Positions 1 to 8,821 are shown, counted from the stretch's first letter. The stretch: 64,000 nucleotides of DNA from Chitinophaga rhizophila (GCF_019492185.1 NZ_JAICCF010000002.1:310001-374000), one strand, 5' to 3'. The notes: generated by a model not told the origin, from the letters alone. Program-made: numbers and translations.

Positions 1-175
1 TATGGATATTGTTATTTTTTATGGTTGGTAATAAAAACCGGCGGAGGAAGAATCCATTACCGGTGTTCCCTTCAAGATAAAACCCTATGTTTATTTCAGC
101 TATGGATTATTCACGAACATTCGCATCGGTATTTTTTCATAACATAGATCTGACTGTAATACCTGCTTGGAAGTG

Positions 176-751
176 TTACTGAGTCAGATTGTATTTATCC
201 CATTTGAACGCTCTATCATGTATCTGGCACATAACAACGGATTCATAAATTGGGATGATTATGCTAATCCGCTTTTTGTTAAAAACAGTATATGTGTCAT
301 AATCCTTGGCTATGGGAGCCAAACGATACGAGTCGAATTTACTGGGTTGCCACTTTAAATTTGAACAAACACATTCTTTGAATAAGGCTGGTGCATTTTC
401 CAAAGCGGAAACTAAATCTCTTATCATAGTATTGAAATGAGTGTCCGATAACTTCAGCATATTTTGAATAGGTTTTTGCGAAGTGTTCAGTCTTTTCTTC
501 CAGTGGAGTGATCTTTTCAGTAGTAAATGAAAGACGATAGAATGCTGATATATTCTTAAAACATGTTCAGCCTCCTTGGAAGACATTAAATCAATTTCCA
601 CTGGTGCATCAGTCTCCATATTTGTTTTTAACCTTATTTTGCTCCATCGAAGGCCCTTACAGATGGCGCTAGTGAATTCATCTGGCGCATGTTCCAGGGA
701 AGTCATTAGGTCATTTAAAAAATTGTTAGAATAGCTTTTTATTTCAGTCAT
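176..751 (-). CDS. hypothetical protein, two internal repeats
   Basis: I do not recognise a family. The 191-residue protein has no signal peptide or membrane segment. It is built of two similar halves. Residues about 8-85 contain DLMTSLEHAPDEF, then GLRWSKIRL, and end in RSLHWKK. Residues about 107-185 contain DLVSALENAPALF, then NLKWQPSKF, and end in RAFKWDK. Each half is therefore a helix, a (L)xW motif and a closing (H/K)W motif, which suggests an internal duplication of a domain of about 80 residues. The start overlaps the end of the upstream receiver-like gene by 8 bases, so the two are translationally coupled. It is the last gene of the minus-strand operon 2248-176. Its job is probably tied to the two degenerate signalling proteins before it, but this is context only. 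Confidence 0.7.
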   Translation of the reverse strand: MTEIKSYSNNFLNDLMTSLEHAPDEFTSAICKGLRWSKIRLKTNMETDAPVEIDLMSSKEAEHVLRIYQHSIVFHLLLKRSLHWKKRLNTSQKPIQNMLKLSDTHFNTMIRDLVSALENAPALFKECVCSNLKWQPSKFDSYRLAPIAKDYDTYTVFNKKRISIIIPIYESVVMCQIHDRAFKWDKYNLTQ

Positions 752-1163
752 TTTCTTCTGCGTTTTTATGTTTTAGGTAACTGGTTAGTATTTCTTTAAG
801 ATCTTTTCTACAGACAGGCTTGGCCAGTGTACCAATGATGTTCATCTCATGTGGTGGTTTAACTGATTCTGCCCTATTTGCATCCGTGAGGATAATTATC
901 GGAATTGTAGCTAGTGGACTACCACTGAAAATGTTCAGGAAATCAGGATCAACAAATTCTTTGTACCATTCTGAAATAATAAAATTGGGAAGTCCTTTTA
1001 GCGTATAACATACATACTCGTCTATCAATTCATAGAAATTGGAACATACGATTGGTATATAGGTGTCCATATTGTCTAGAACATTAGCCAAATTCCACCT
1101 GCCTAATCGGTCTTCATCAACCAAACAAATTGATAGCTTCTTTCTAGCTCGTACAGGGATCAT
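744..1163 (-). CDS. degenerate CheY-like receiver protein
   Basis: A single receiver domain of 139 residues with no output domain. The acidic pocket (LVDED, residues 14-18), the Thr of strand 4 (IIILTDA, T93) and the conserved Lys (TLAKPV, K115) are all present. The phospho-acceptor Asp expected at the end of strand 3 is Glu (FIISEW, E65), so normal phosphorylation should be impossible. Glu at this position can mimic the phosphorylated state in some receivers. It is preceded, 143 bases upstream, by a histidine-kinase-like gene and overlaps the next gene by 8 bases. I infer a constitutive or protein-binding role rather than a switch driven by phosphate. Confidence 0.7.
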   Translation of the reverse strand: MIPVRARKKLSICLVDEDRLGRWNLANVLDNMDTYIPIVCSNFYELIDEYVCYTLKGLPNFIISEWYKEFVDPDFLNIFSGSPLATIPIIILTDANRAESVKPPHEMNIIGTLAKPVCRKDLKEILTSYLKHKNAEEND

Positions 1164-1306
1164 ATTGGGATTTTTATTCCTCGAACTGTATTAAGAGATA
1201 ATGCCGAGGAATTATTAATCAATGGTTTGTGTTTAGCCGATACTAAGTTCTACTTCAGCGGCACATTTAATCAATCAAGCGCACCAAGTATGAATTACAG
1301 TCGCGA

Positions 1307-2248
1307 CTATCTCAAAAGGCATGGCAGGCTGGCCTGGATAACTGTTTCATATTTCTCACTAAGTACTCGTATCACGCCACCTAATATGTCAATACATTTC
1401 TTAGCCATATATAAGTTCGCTCCCCAATTATTGGCTAGTGTTACCGAACCATTAAGCGGTTTAAATAGGTTGTCAACCTCGGCGTTGGACATTTGCTTTC
1501 CTTCACTTTTGACGCTAAATGAAAGCCGTTCATTTGCCGCTTCGACTAATATGAATACCTTTGTTGATTTTCTAGAGTGGGCATATGCAACATGTATGAG
1601 ACTGGATATGATAATGTCCAGCATAACCTTATCAGTCAGCAGGTTCTGACTTGATTCAACTGTGTTCCTTATTTCAATCACCCTACCTGTCACATCTTCG
1701 TATAGCTTGAATGGAGCTGTCACCTCATCAACAAATATTGCCAGATTGAACTTGCTAATATTGGGATTTAGGGTGAAGTCCCCTCCACTAAACTTGACCT
1801 TGTGATTAATATCTCGTAATAAGTGTCTACTCCGGGCCATAATCAGACGAAATGTGCTTATGTGACAGGCGACCTCTGGCCTGGTTGCAAATAGATGAAA
1901 TTCGTGTTCTTCCATTAGCCTGTTCATTGCAACTTCAGCAAGGCCCAATTGAGCATCAATCATATCTATTAGCACTAACAACAGCTTGGCGCATATGCAG
2001 TTGGTCCATTCTTTATCTGTCCGAGGCTCCTCTGAAGAACTCGCCAGAATATGTCCCGCTTCGATTATTCTTTGAAGATCGACATTGAAAGAGGCCGTAA
2101 AAACGCCCTTGATGCTCTGAAGAATAGACTCCAAGCTATACTTCATGAAAACCTTACTTAATACCTGTAAAGGATATTCGGTTTCGCTTTTAGTAAGCAA
2201 TGACTGGCTACTCTCACTCTTTTCCGAGTAAGTCATTTGTTTCTTCAT
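1307..2248 (-). CDS. histidine-kinase-like protein with degenerate ATPase domain
   Basis: A 313-residue soluble protein. The C-terminal half follows the layout of a histidine kinase ATPase domain: LTDKVMLDIIISSLIHVAYAH where the N-box lies, LSFSVKSEGKQM where the DxGxG box lies, LFKPL as an F-box, and WGANLYMAKKCIDILGG where the GxGLGL box lies. The defining Asn, Asp and Gly residues are replaced, so ATP binding is doubtful. No clear H-box is seen in the helical region at residues 80-170. It heads the minus-strand operon that continues into a receiver with a Glu phospho-site. I read it as a pseudokinase or scaffold. An alternative is a very divergent anti-sigma-type ATPase. Confidence 0.6.
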   Translation of the reverse strand: MKKQMTYSEKSESSQSLLTKSETEYPLQVLSKVFMKYSLESILQSIKGVFTASFNVDLQRIIEAGHILASSSEEPRTDKEWTNCICAKLLLVLIDMIDAQLGLAEVAMNRLMEEHEFHLFATRPEVACHISTFRLIMARSRHLLRDINHKVKFSGGDFTLNPNISKFNLAIFVDEVTAPFKLYEDVTGRVIEIRNTVESSQNLLTDKVMLDIIISSLIHVAYAHSRKSTKVFILVEAANERLSFSVKSEGKQMSNAEVDNLFKPLNGSVTLANNWGANLYMAKKCIDILGGVIRVLSEKYETVIQASLPCLLR

Positions 2249-2409
2249 GTTTAAGATTTACAGCTTTAAACAATAAGATCTTGGACCGAAATGGATATCT
2301 CAGCTACCGTTTCATTAGATTAACCCTTAAAGTTTAATGATTTTAAAAATGTATAGGCGTAAGATGTGGAGACCTTTTTAAATACAAAAAGGCGCAAGCA
2401 CAACTTGTC

Positions 2410-2520
2410 GCACGAGGAGCCAGTCGAAGGGCTAGAATGCAGACAAGAAGGCCCACGCCAATAACGTGAGCACTCTCCTTATCATCTGGCATTCTGTAGA
2501 ATTTCGACTTTCCTCGTGCC
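2410..2520. repeat. imperfect inverted-repeat element
   Basis: Between the divergent genes at 2248 (minus) and 2629 (plus) lies a long imperfect palindrome. Its outer arms GCACGAGGA (about 2410) and TCCTCGTGC (about 2511) match perfectly. Further in, GTCGAA pairs with TTCGAC and TAGAATGC pairs with GCATTCT. The rest of the 2249-2628 gap shows no coding frame. It could be a structured RNA, a miniature mobile element or a recombination remnant at the island edge. Confidence 0.5.
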
Positions 2521-2628
2521 GGATAACGTTAGAGCGAGCTTCAATCAATAAGTTTTGAGATCGCAAATGTACAAAAAACTATCCTGTATCCATATTGGAT
2601 AAGTATACATTGTATTGCATATGTCAGT

Positions 2629-2970
2629 TTGATATTTTCTGACTCTAAGATAATAAAAAACATCACAAGTACATGTACTTGTGGAAAATATTTTATAAAT
2701 ATCTTTATTCGCCATCAAAAAGTGGATAGTAAAGCTCAAGGAAACTTCACTAAACTCGACCTATACGTGATTTCTAAAGTAAAGGAGATGAGAGAGGAAC
2801 GCGGTATTAGCCAGCTTACCTTATCGCAAGGGGCGGGATTTAATGATGCATTTGTTGGCCTTGTTGAAAGACCTGCAAGAAGAGAAAAATACAATTTAAA
2901 TCACTTAAATTCTATTGCCAAGTTCCTAAAGTGTTCAATTAAGGATTTTCTACCAGATATACCTCTTTAA
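2629..2970 (+). CDS. XRE-family helix-turn-helix protein
   Basis: The C-terminal 65 residues form a helix-turn-helix of the Cro/C1 (XRE) type: VKEMREERGISQLTLSQGAG, then GLVER and LNHLNSIAKFLKCSIKDFL. The sequence before residue about 40 does not look like a conserved domain, so the true start may be downstream, for instance at the ATG near 2788. It is the first plus-strand gene of an AT-rich island and precedes a second small XRE gene. A role as repressor of the methylase operon is plausible but unproven. The 2971-3390 gap separates them, so they are probably not one transcript. Confidence 0.65.
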   Translation: MIFSDSKIIKNITSTCTCGKYFINIFIRHQKVDSKAQGNFTKLDLYVISKVKEMREERGISQLTLSQGAGFNDAFVGLVERPARREKYNLNHLNSIAKFLKCSIKDFLPDIPL

Positions 2971-3390
2971 ATAGATTAGTATTACTTCCTTAACATACTA
3001 ATAGTCAGGTGCAACGAATAAATTTATTTTATCACCATTCCATAAAATGGGAAATACCGACAATAAGCTGGTTTTATTAATCGCAAATCTTTCTGAACTT
3101 AGCCCTACTTTTCTACGAGATAAACGCTCTATCCAAATATATCCTGAATAATCAAATCTTTGTCTGCTAACGTTAAGCTATCTGTCGACTTCTCAGATCG
3201 AATGCTGTCATTTGCTTTGCTTAATTGAAAAAATTGATTTTTGAAATTGGAATTTCAGATTAATTCTCATGCAAAAGGGATTAAACTGAATATCGGTGAC
3301 AGACAAAATATATTATATTACAATATCTTTAATTATCGTCTAATATTATATATTTGCTAAAATATCTTGTGAACGCGCATTACATAGCAG
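2971..3390. other. AT-rich intergenic region before the methylase operon
   Basis: No coding frame of note on either strand. The last 100 bases before 3391 are strongly AT-rich (runs such as ATATTATATTACAATATC) and are the likely promoter and operator region for the XRE-Vsr-methylase operon. Confidence 0.5.
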
Positions 3391-3603
3391 ATGACCGATA
3401 AAAGCAAATTAAATAGAATAAAAGAGGTATTAAAGCAACAGGGGAGAACTCAGACATGGCTCGCAGAAAATATTGGAAAGAGTTATGTTGTTGTGACTAA
3501 TTATTGTAATAACAATACACAACCAAGCATAGAAATCTTAAAAAGGATTGCTGATTTAGTTAACGTGGATATTAGGGAATTGTTAGAACCCTCAAAAAAA
3601 TAA
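3391..3603 (+). CDS. small XRE-family regulator (controller-protein-like)
   Basis: A 70-residue protein that is almost entirely an XRE helix-turn-helix: LNRIKEVLKQQGRTQTWLAE, IGKSYVVVTNYCNN, then LKRIADLVNVDIRELL. Size and position match the controller or repressor proteins often placed in front of restriction-modification genes, which time methylase and endonuclease expression. Only 7 bases separate its stop from the Vsr start, so it is in the same operon. It is likely autoregulatory through the AT-rich region just upstream. Confidence 0.85.
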   Translation: MTDKSKLNRIKEVLKQQGRTQTWLAENIGKSYVVVTNYCNNNTQPSIEILKRIADLVNVDIRELLEPSKK

Positions 3604-3610
3604 CGCTTCA

Positions 3611-4039
3611 TTGTCAGACGTACATTCAAAAGAAACGAGAAGTCATAACATGAGCCAGATTAAAGGTAAAAACACAAAGCCTGAAATGCTGGTTAGAAGA
3701 TTTCTATTTTCCAAAGGGTTTAGGTATAGGTTACACTCAAAAGGACTACCTGGCAAACCTGATTTGGTTTTTCCTAAACATAAAACAGTTATATTCATTC
3801 ATGGTTGCTTCTGGCACGCGCATACTAATTGCCGTTACTCTGTTATTCCTAAAACAAGAACCGATTGGTGGCGTGAGAAAATAATTGGGAATGTCAATCG
3901 AGACATTGAAAAATCCATACTACTAAATCAAATGGGATGGCGTGTGTTGACTATTTGGGAATGTGAGCTAAAGTCTAGTAGAAAAGAAGAAACGCTAAAT
4001 AATTTGTTGAAAGAATTAATTACTAATGAACGGGTTTAA
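3611..4039 (+). CDS. vsr: very short patch repair endonuclease
   Basis: A 142-residue member of the Vsr family, which nicks 5' of the T in T:G mismatches produced when 5-methylcytosine deaminates. Visible hallmarks are HSKETRSHNMSQIKGKNTKP at the N-terminus, GKPDLVFP with the catalytic Asp, and HGCFWHAHTNC with the metal and zinc ligands. The start is TTG at 3611. The family usually begins with this same VHSKE-type segment, so the internal ATG at 3650 would truncate it. It overlaps the C5-methylase gene by 14 bases, the classic dcm-vsr pairing. In some restriction systems Vsr-like proteins act as the nuclease, which matters here because no other endonuclease is seen. Confidence 0.93.
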   Translation: MSDVHSKETRSHNMSQIKGKNTKPEMLVRRFLFSKGFRYRLHSKGLPGKPDLVFPKHKTVIFIHGCFWHAHTNCRYSVIPKTRTDWWREKIIGNVNRDIEKSILLNQMGWRVLTIWECELKSSRKEETLNNLLKELITNERV

Positions 4040-5291
4040 ATATATTGATTTATTTGCCGGTGCCGGCGGCCTTTCAGAAGGCTTTATTAGAGCTGGATTT
4101 GAACCAATTGCACACGTTGAAATGGATGCGGCTGCCTGTTTTACCTTAAGAACACGTGCCGCCTATCATCACTTAAGATCTATTAACAAACATGACGACT
4201 ATATTGCATATTTAAAAGGCGAAATAACGAGAAATACCCTTTATGATATTATACCTTCATCAATTTTAGAATCTATTATAAACCTACCAATAGGTCCTGA
4301 ATTTAATGATGAGATTCAAAATCAAATAGAGAAAAAGATTGAAAAAGGACATGTAGATCTAATTATTGGCGGCCCTCCATGTCAAGCTTATTCATTAGTC
4401 GGACGAGCTCGTTCAAAAACCGGTATGAAGGGCGATCCTCGAAACTACTTATATATACATTATGCCAGTTTTTTAGAGCGCTTTAAACCAACAATATTTG
4501 TATTCGAGAATGTTATTGGGCTGAAATCTGCTGGCGGGGGCATCTACTTAAGAAACATGGAAAAACTTTTTCTTGAAAAAGGATATAACATGAAGCTATT
4601 CACAGTCGAAGCTAACAATTTCGGAGTATTACAAAATAGGCGAAGAATTATAATTATTGGATGGAAAAGTGATTTTCCAGTCATTATTCCGGATATAGAA
4701 GAAATTAAGAAAAGTAGCAACTATAAAGTAATCAATATATTAGCGGATTTACCCAAAATATATGCAGGTGAATCCTCTAACAAATATCTAAAGTATAATT
4801 CAAGAACAAATGAATATCTAAAACAAAGCCATATAAGGAACGGAATCAACGTATTAACACAGCACATCGCCAGACCACATACTAAACAAGACAAAGAAAT
4901 ATATAGGATAGCTGTAAATAAATGGAATGGTTCTAAACAGAGGTTGAACTATAATGATCTTCCTGAGCGGCTAAAAACCCATCAAAATCGTGAATCTTTT
5001 TCCGATAGATTCAAAGTTGTAGCGGCGGACCAACCTTATTCTCAAACGGTTGTCGCTCACATTGCTAAAGATGGTCACTATTATATACATCCCGATATTG
5101 ATCAAAATCGATCAATATCAATACGAGAGGCAGCTAGACTGCAATCCTTTCCTGACGACTATTATTTTGAAGGTGTCAAAGAAACCGCAAATCGAACGCC
5201 TGCATTTAAGCAGATAGGTAATGCTGTACCACCTTTAATGGCTTACGAAATTGCTTTGATAATAAAAAAAATTTTATGTCAGCTGAGTTAG
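4026..5291 (+). CDS. dcm: DNA (cytosine-5-)-methyltransferase
   Basis: A 421-residue C5-cytosine methylase. In order: motif I IDLFAGAGGLSEGF (residues 7-20), motif IV GGPPCQAYS with the catalytic Cys119, motif VI FENV, motif VIII QNRRRIIIIG, a target-recognition region of about 130 residues, and motifs IX-X with REAARLQSFPDDY and QIGNAVPPLMA. All catalytic motifs are intact, so it should be active. The spacing between motifs I and IV is enlarged (residues 40-110). It overlaps vsr upstream by 14 bases and the GHKL ATPase gene downstream by 16 bases, so all are one operon. Target sequence cannot be read from the protein. Confidence 0.95.
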   Translation: MNGFKYIDLFAGAGGLSEGFIRAGFEPIAHVEMDAAACFTLRTRAAYHHLRSINKHDDYIAYLKGEITRNTLYDIIPSSILESIINLPIGPEFNDEIQNQIEKKIEKGHVDLIIGGPPCQAYSLVGRARSKTGMKGDPRNYLYIHYASFLERFKPTIFVFENVIGLKSAGGGIYLRNMEKLFLEKGYNMKLFTVEANNFGVLQNRRRIIIIGWKSDFPVIIPDIEEIKKSSNYKVINILADLPKIYAGESSNKYLKYNSRTNEYLKQSHIRNGINVLTQHIARPHTKQDKEIYRIAVNKWNGSKQRLNYNDLPERLKTHQNRESFSDRFKVVAADQPYSQTVVAHIAKDGHYYIHPDIDQNRSISIREAARLQSFPDDYYFEGVKETANRTPAFKQIGNAVPPLMAYEIALIIKKILCQLS

Positions 5292-7429
5292 TAAAAATAG
5301 AAAGAGAAATCCCGGCTAAATTTAAACCGAGGGCAAGGTTACTGACTCAACTGGGAGACCAGTTGATAAAAAATGAAAGTATTGCATTGGTGGAGCTAGT
5401 AAAAAACTCATATGATGCGGACGCCAATACAGTATCAATCAACATGAGTAATCCAGACGACCCTGACACTGCCACAATAACCATTAAGGATGATGGTTAT
5501 GGCATGACAGCAGAGACGGTTGAGAACGTTTGGCTCGAGCCAGGAAGTGATTTCAAATCGCAGAAAATTCGGAATCTAGAAGTATCTCCCAAATACAAAC
5601 GTCTTCCTATTGGAGAAAAGGGAATCGGAAGATTCGGCGTACATAAATTAGGGAATGTTATAGAAATGACGACAAAGACTAAAAACGGGAAAGAGGTCTA
5701 TGTAAACATTGATTGGAGAGAGCTAAATAAATATAAATATCTTGAACAGGTTCCTATAAAAATTATTGAACGAGAAGCTCCACTCATATTCAAAAATGGG
5801 AAAACTGGTACCGACATAGTTATTAAAAAACTTAAAAAAAAATGGGAAAGAGGTATAGCTCGCGAAGTAAAAAGGTCCATTACTGCGCTCGCATCCCCAT
5901 TTGAACAAATAGGCTCATTTAAGCCAACTTTTGAGATATCAAATAAGCATGGTTGGTTTGAAGGACTATTAAAATGGGAAGACATTCAGCATTATGCACT
6001 TTTTAGGTTTAAGATTACTTTATCAGAAAATTCAATCGAGAAACTGGAATACCAATTTACACCATGGGCAACTATGACAAAACTATTTCCAAGGGAAGTA
6101 GATGAATCTGATCCCCTTGTGGAAACTTTTAAAAAGTTATCATTCAGAGATGAAAAAAATGTAACTCAGTATTTTTCTTTGTCTGACTTCAAAATTGGAA
6201 CTGTAGTTTTTGAGGGCTACGTATTTGACTTAGACAGCTTTGTTTTAAAGCTCGGTGTATCAGATAAAAAAGGGTTCAAGGAATATCTGAAAAACAATGG
6301 CGGAATAAAAGTCTTTAGAGATGGTTTGAGGGTATACGACTATGGCGAACCTGAAAATGATTGGTTAGGGTTAGATTTTCGCCGATTTCAACAACCCACA
6401 AAAGCAATAAGTAATAATCTGATACTTGGTGCAGTGTACCTAAAAAGAAAAGACAGTACAGATCTCGAAGAAAAAACAAACAGAGAAGGCTTTGTCGATA
6501 ATGATGCGTATAAAACTTTTAAGGCTTCAATTCTTCATTCTTTAGAATTAGTAGAAACCCTTCGTCTAGAGGATAAAAAGAAGCTAAAAATTGCTTACGG
6601 ACCTACAGCAAAATCAGAGCCTGTGATGCATCTTCTTGCCGAGGCCCAAAAATATGTTCAGGAAAAGGTCAAAGATCAGGAAGTTAAATCTCAACTAATC
6701 AAATATCTTCAAAAAATAGAAGTTGACTATAAAAGAGTTACTGAAAATCTTCTCAAAGCTGCAGGAGCTGGTTTAAGTATGTCTGTGGTTGTACATGAGG
6801 TTGAGAAAATTATCTTTGAAATAGGAAAAGTCCTCAAAATCGAGAAAGGTTCTCCTCGCGTTTTGAAATTAATTGAGCACTTGTCGTCCCTTGTAGACGG
6901 TTATGCGGAGATTATCAGGCGGTCTGACAGAACTACAGAAAATATTAAACAGGTTATTGATCAAGCACTTTTTAATACAGAATACAGATTATCTTCCCAT
7001 AATATCGAAGTTATCAAACACTTCAGTGCCTATAAAGGACAGTCCAAGGTCAAAATTGCAAAAAATCTACTCGTTGGAAGTATCATGAATATAATTGATA
7101 ATTCTATATTTTGGCTTCAACAAAAACGAATTCAAGCGTTAGAAAACGGGTATGACTATACTCAAAAAATATATATCGACATCATAGAAGACGAAAATTT
7201 CGTTTATATTCTTTTCGCAGATAATGGCGTAGGCTTCCTTATACCCACTGATGGACTTACTGAACCATTTGTCTCCGCCAAACCTGGCGGAATTGGATTA
7301 GGATTGCACATTACTAACGAAATATTACAGGCCCAAGAAGGGAAATTATTGTTTCCGGAATTAGGCGACTTTGAATTACCAGAAGAATTTAAAAATGGCG
7401 CAGTCATAGCATTTGCATTAAAAAAATAA
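5276..7429 (+). CDS. dual GHKL ATPase protein, MutL/Hsp90-like front and histidine-kinase-like back
   Basis: A 717-residue soluble protein. The N-terminal module (about 20-220) is a GHKL ATPase of the MutL/Hsp90/MORC type: SIALVELVKNSYDADA (residues 35-50), DDGYGM (72-77) and GEKGIGRFGVHKLG (113-126). A linker of about 250 residues follows. The C-terminal part (about 480-717) looks like a histidine kinase: a helical segment with VVVHEVEK in which H507 is the candidate phospho-acceptor, an N-box NIIDNSIFWL, FADNGVGF, a TEPFVSAKPGGIGLGLHIT G-box. The next gene, 3 bases on, encodes a receiver with an intact Asp. GHKL ATPases of this class are known in restriction-modification operons (surveyed by Iyer, Abhiman and Aravind). 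A phosphorelay role is my inference. Confidence 0.85.
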   Translation: MSAELVKIEREIPAKFKPRARLLTQLGDQLIKNESIALVELVKNSYDADANTVSINMSNPDDPDTATITIKDDGYGMTAETVENVWLEPGSDFKSQKIRNLEVSPKYKRLPIGEKGIGRFGVHKLGNVIEMTTKTKNGKEVYVNIDWRELNKYKYLEQVPIKIIEREAPLIFKNGKTGTDIVIKKLKKKWERGIAREVKRSITALASPFEQIGSFKPTFEISNKHGWFEGLLKWEDIQHYALFRFKITLSENSIEKLEYQFTPWATMTKLFPREVDESDPLVETFKKLSFRDEKNVTQYFSLSDFKIGTVVFEGYVFDLDSFVLKLGVSDKKGFKEYLKNNGGIKVFRDGLRVYDYGEPENDWLGLDFRRFQQPTKAISNNLILGAVYLKRKDSTDLEEKTNREGFVDNDAYKTFKASILHSLELVETLRLEDKKKLKIAYGPTAKSEPVMHLLAEAQKYVQEKVKDQEVKSQLIKYLQKIEVDYKRVTENLLKAAGAGLSMSVVVHEVEKIIFEIGKVLKIEKGSPRVLKLIEHLSSLVDGYAEIIRRSDRTTENIKQVIDQALFNTEYRLSSHNIEVIKHFSAYKGQSKVKIAKNLLVGSIMNIIDNSIFWLQQKRIQALENGYDYTQKIYIDIIEDENFVYILFADNGVGFLIPTDGLTEPFVSAKPGGIGLGLHITNEILQAQEGKLLFPELGDFELPEEFKNGAVIAFALKK

Positions 7430-7432
7430 ATA

Positions 7433-8821
7433 ATGAACTTACCTCTGAATGGAAGAATTGCAATAATTGATGACAAAATAGAACAAGCAATTCCACTAAT
7501 GAACGTACTTTCCCAAAAAAGATACCCTTATTCTTATTATTCCGGAGAAGTACAATTCCTCCCCGACCAAAACGATATCTCAAATGACATTAGAATTCTT
7601 TTTCTTGATATTAACCTAATTGATGACCAGGTAAGAGAAGAAAAAGTCTTAAGAGGTCGGCTTATTCCGGTACTTAAAAGGGTGATCTCTCCTTCGAACT
7701 ATCCATATGTGGTTGTCTACTGGAGTAGGACTGAGAATGAGTTGAAAAAAATGGTTGAAGATATGTTCGACCAAAACCTATCCGATCGTAAGCCAATTGC
7801 ATATCTCTCTCAGAATAAGCTTGATTTTTTTAACCTTGATGGGTCAAAAACTGATGAATTTGATGAAAAACTTACTACTCTATTCTCTGAAATTTTTGAA
7901 CTTCTAGGAAAGCTACCATCTTATAACTACCTGTTAAATTGGGAAAATCATGTACACTGCGCGACTGATAAAACCTTGCAGGAGATATTCAAATCTTGCC
8001 ATACTCCTGAAAGCTGGTCAGATAACGCAGGATTTTTAATTGATAAATTGGGGTTAAGCTATACTGGTAAAAATTCCTATAAAAATTTTTCAGCCGAACA
8101 AAAGATCAAAAGCTCGTTTCAGGCTTTTAATAATCTATTCTACGACACACTTGAATACACGATTAATAATTTCAACTATCCCAATGCCGTTGAAGTTGTA
8201 TACGATAATAAGCTGGTAGATAAAGAAAATATTTACTCTGTAAATAAAAAAATTCTCTTGTCAGATGATATAACCTATATGGCCTATTCTGGTGCTGTGA
8301 CCGAAGACATAAATACAAGAAGTGACAATGTATTCAATGAATTACTAAACAATACACTAAACCGAACAAATATAGAGAGTGCTGCGAAAGAAAATGCTCA
8401 AGCTTCGGGGAAGGAAGAAGATGAAATAGAAAAAATAGTTAAAAAATCCGTCCAAGACATGCGGAAAGAGATTCGTAAATCTTGGAAAAAAATATATTTC
8501 GTAGTTACTCCACTTTGCGACTATGTTCAAGGGAAATATTATAATATTCGTGTAGTTAAAGGATTTTTGCTCAAGGGAGATCTTCTCAAATATATTGACC
8601 AACGATCCGAGGCTATATTTATTTCCCCTAGATTTAAATATAATAATGAAGTTTATGCTATTGTACTCCACTTCAGGTATTTTTTCACATCGTTGGGCCC
8701 AGAGGGATTTAAAGGGCTGTCTCCACTATTTAGAGTTAGACATGAATTGTTGTCCGAAGTACAATCTAAACTAGCTCGTCATGTAAATAGACAGGGAGTT
8801 TTATTTATCGATGAGGATTAG
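7433..8821 (+). CDS. receiver-domain protein with long unassigned C-terminal region
   Basis: A 462-residue protein. The first 130 residues match a response-regulator receiver: acidic residues D13-D14 in IAIIDDK, phospho-acceptor D59 in ILFLDIN, and VVVYWSRTE at the strand 4 position. The remaining 330 residues contain helical and charged segments and end in a beta-rich part (KIYFVVTPLCDYVQGKYY, then IFISPRFKYNNEVYAIVLHF). I see no known DNA-binding or nuclease motif there. It starts 3 bases after the dual ATPase gene, so it is its natural partner. I think it relays the ATPase/kinase signal to the methylase complex or to an effector, but no effector motif is visible. Confidence 0.75.
   Translation: MNLPLNGRIAIIDDKIEQAIPLMNVLSQKRYPYSYYSGEVQFLPDQNDISNDIRILFLDINLIDDQVREEKVLRGRLIPVLKRVISPSNYPYVVVYWSRTENELKKMVEDMFDQNLSDRKPIAYLSQNKLDFFNLDGSKTDEFDEKLTTLFSEIFELLGKLPSYNYLLNWENHVHCATDKTLQEIFKSCHTPESWSDNAGFLIDKLGLSYTGKNSYKNFSAEQKIKSSFQAFNNLFYDTLEYTINNFNYPNAVEVVYDNKLVDKENIYSVNKKILLSDDITYMAYSGAVTEDINTRSDNVFNELLNNTLNRTNIESAAKENAQASGKEEDEIEKIVKKSVQDMRKEIRKSWKKIYFVVTPLCDYVQGKYYNIRVVKGFLLKGDLLKYIDQRSEAIFISPRFKYNNEVYAIVLHFRYFFTSLGPEGFKGLSPLFRVRHELLSEVQSKLARHVNRQGVLFIDED

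Noticed and set aside
45..175. Possible promoter or gene end at the left edge
   Set aside because: Too short and no frame continues to the edge convincingly. Nothing can be said.
1227..1649. Plus-strand frame of 140 codons
   Set aside because: It lies antisense to the pseudokinase gene, which has the more protein-like sequence.
2396..2535. Integron attC-like site (GATAACGTTAGAG near one end of the palindrome)
   Set aside because: The core sites do not fit RYYYAAC/GTTRRRY on both sides, and no integrase or cassette array is present.
5276..8821. Detocs-type two-component defence system
   Set aside because: There is a kinase-like protein and a receiver, but no phosphatase-type effector gene and the domain order differs. 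The methylase-vsr coupling points to a different system.
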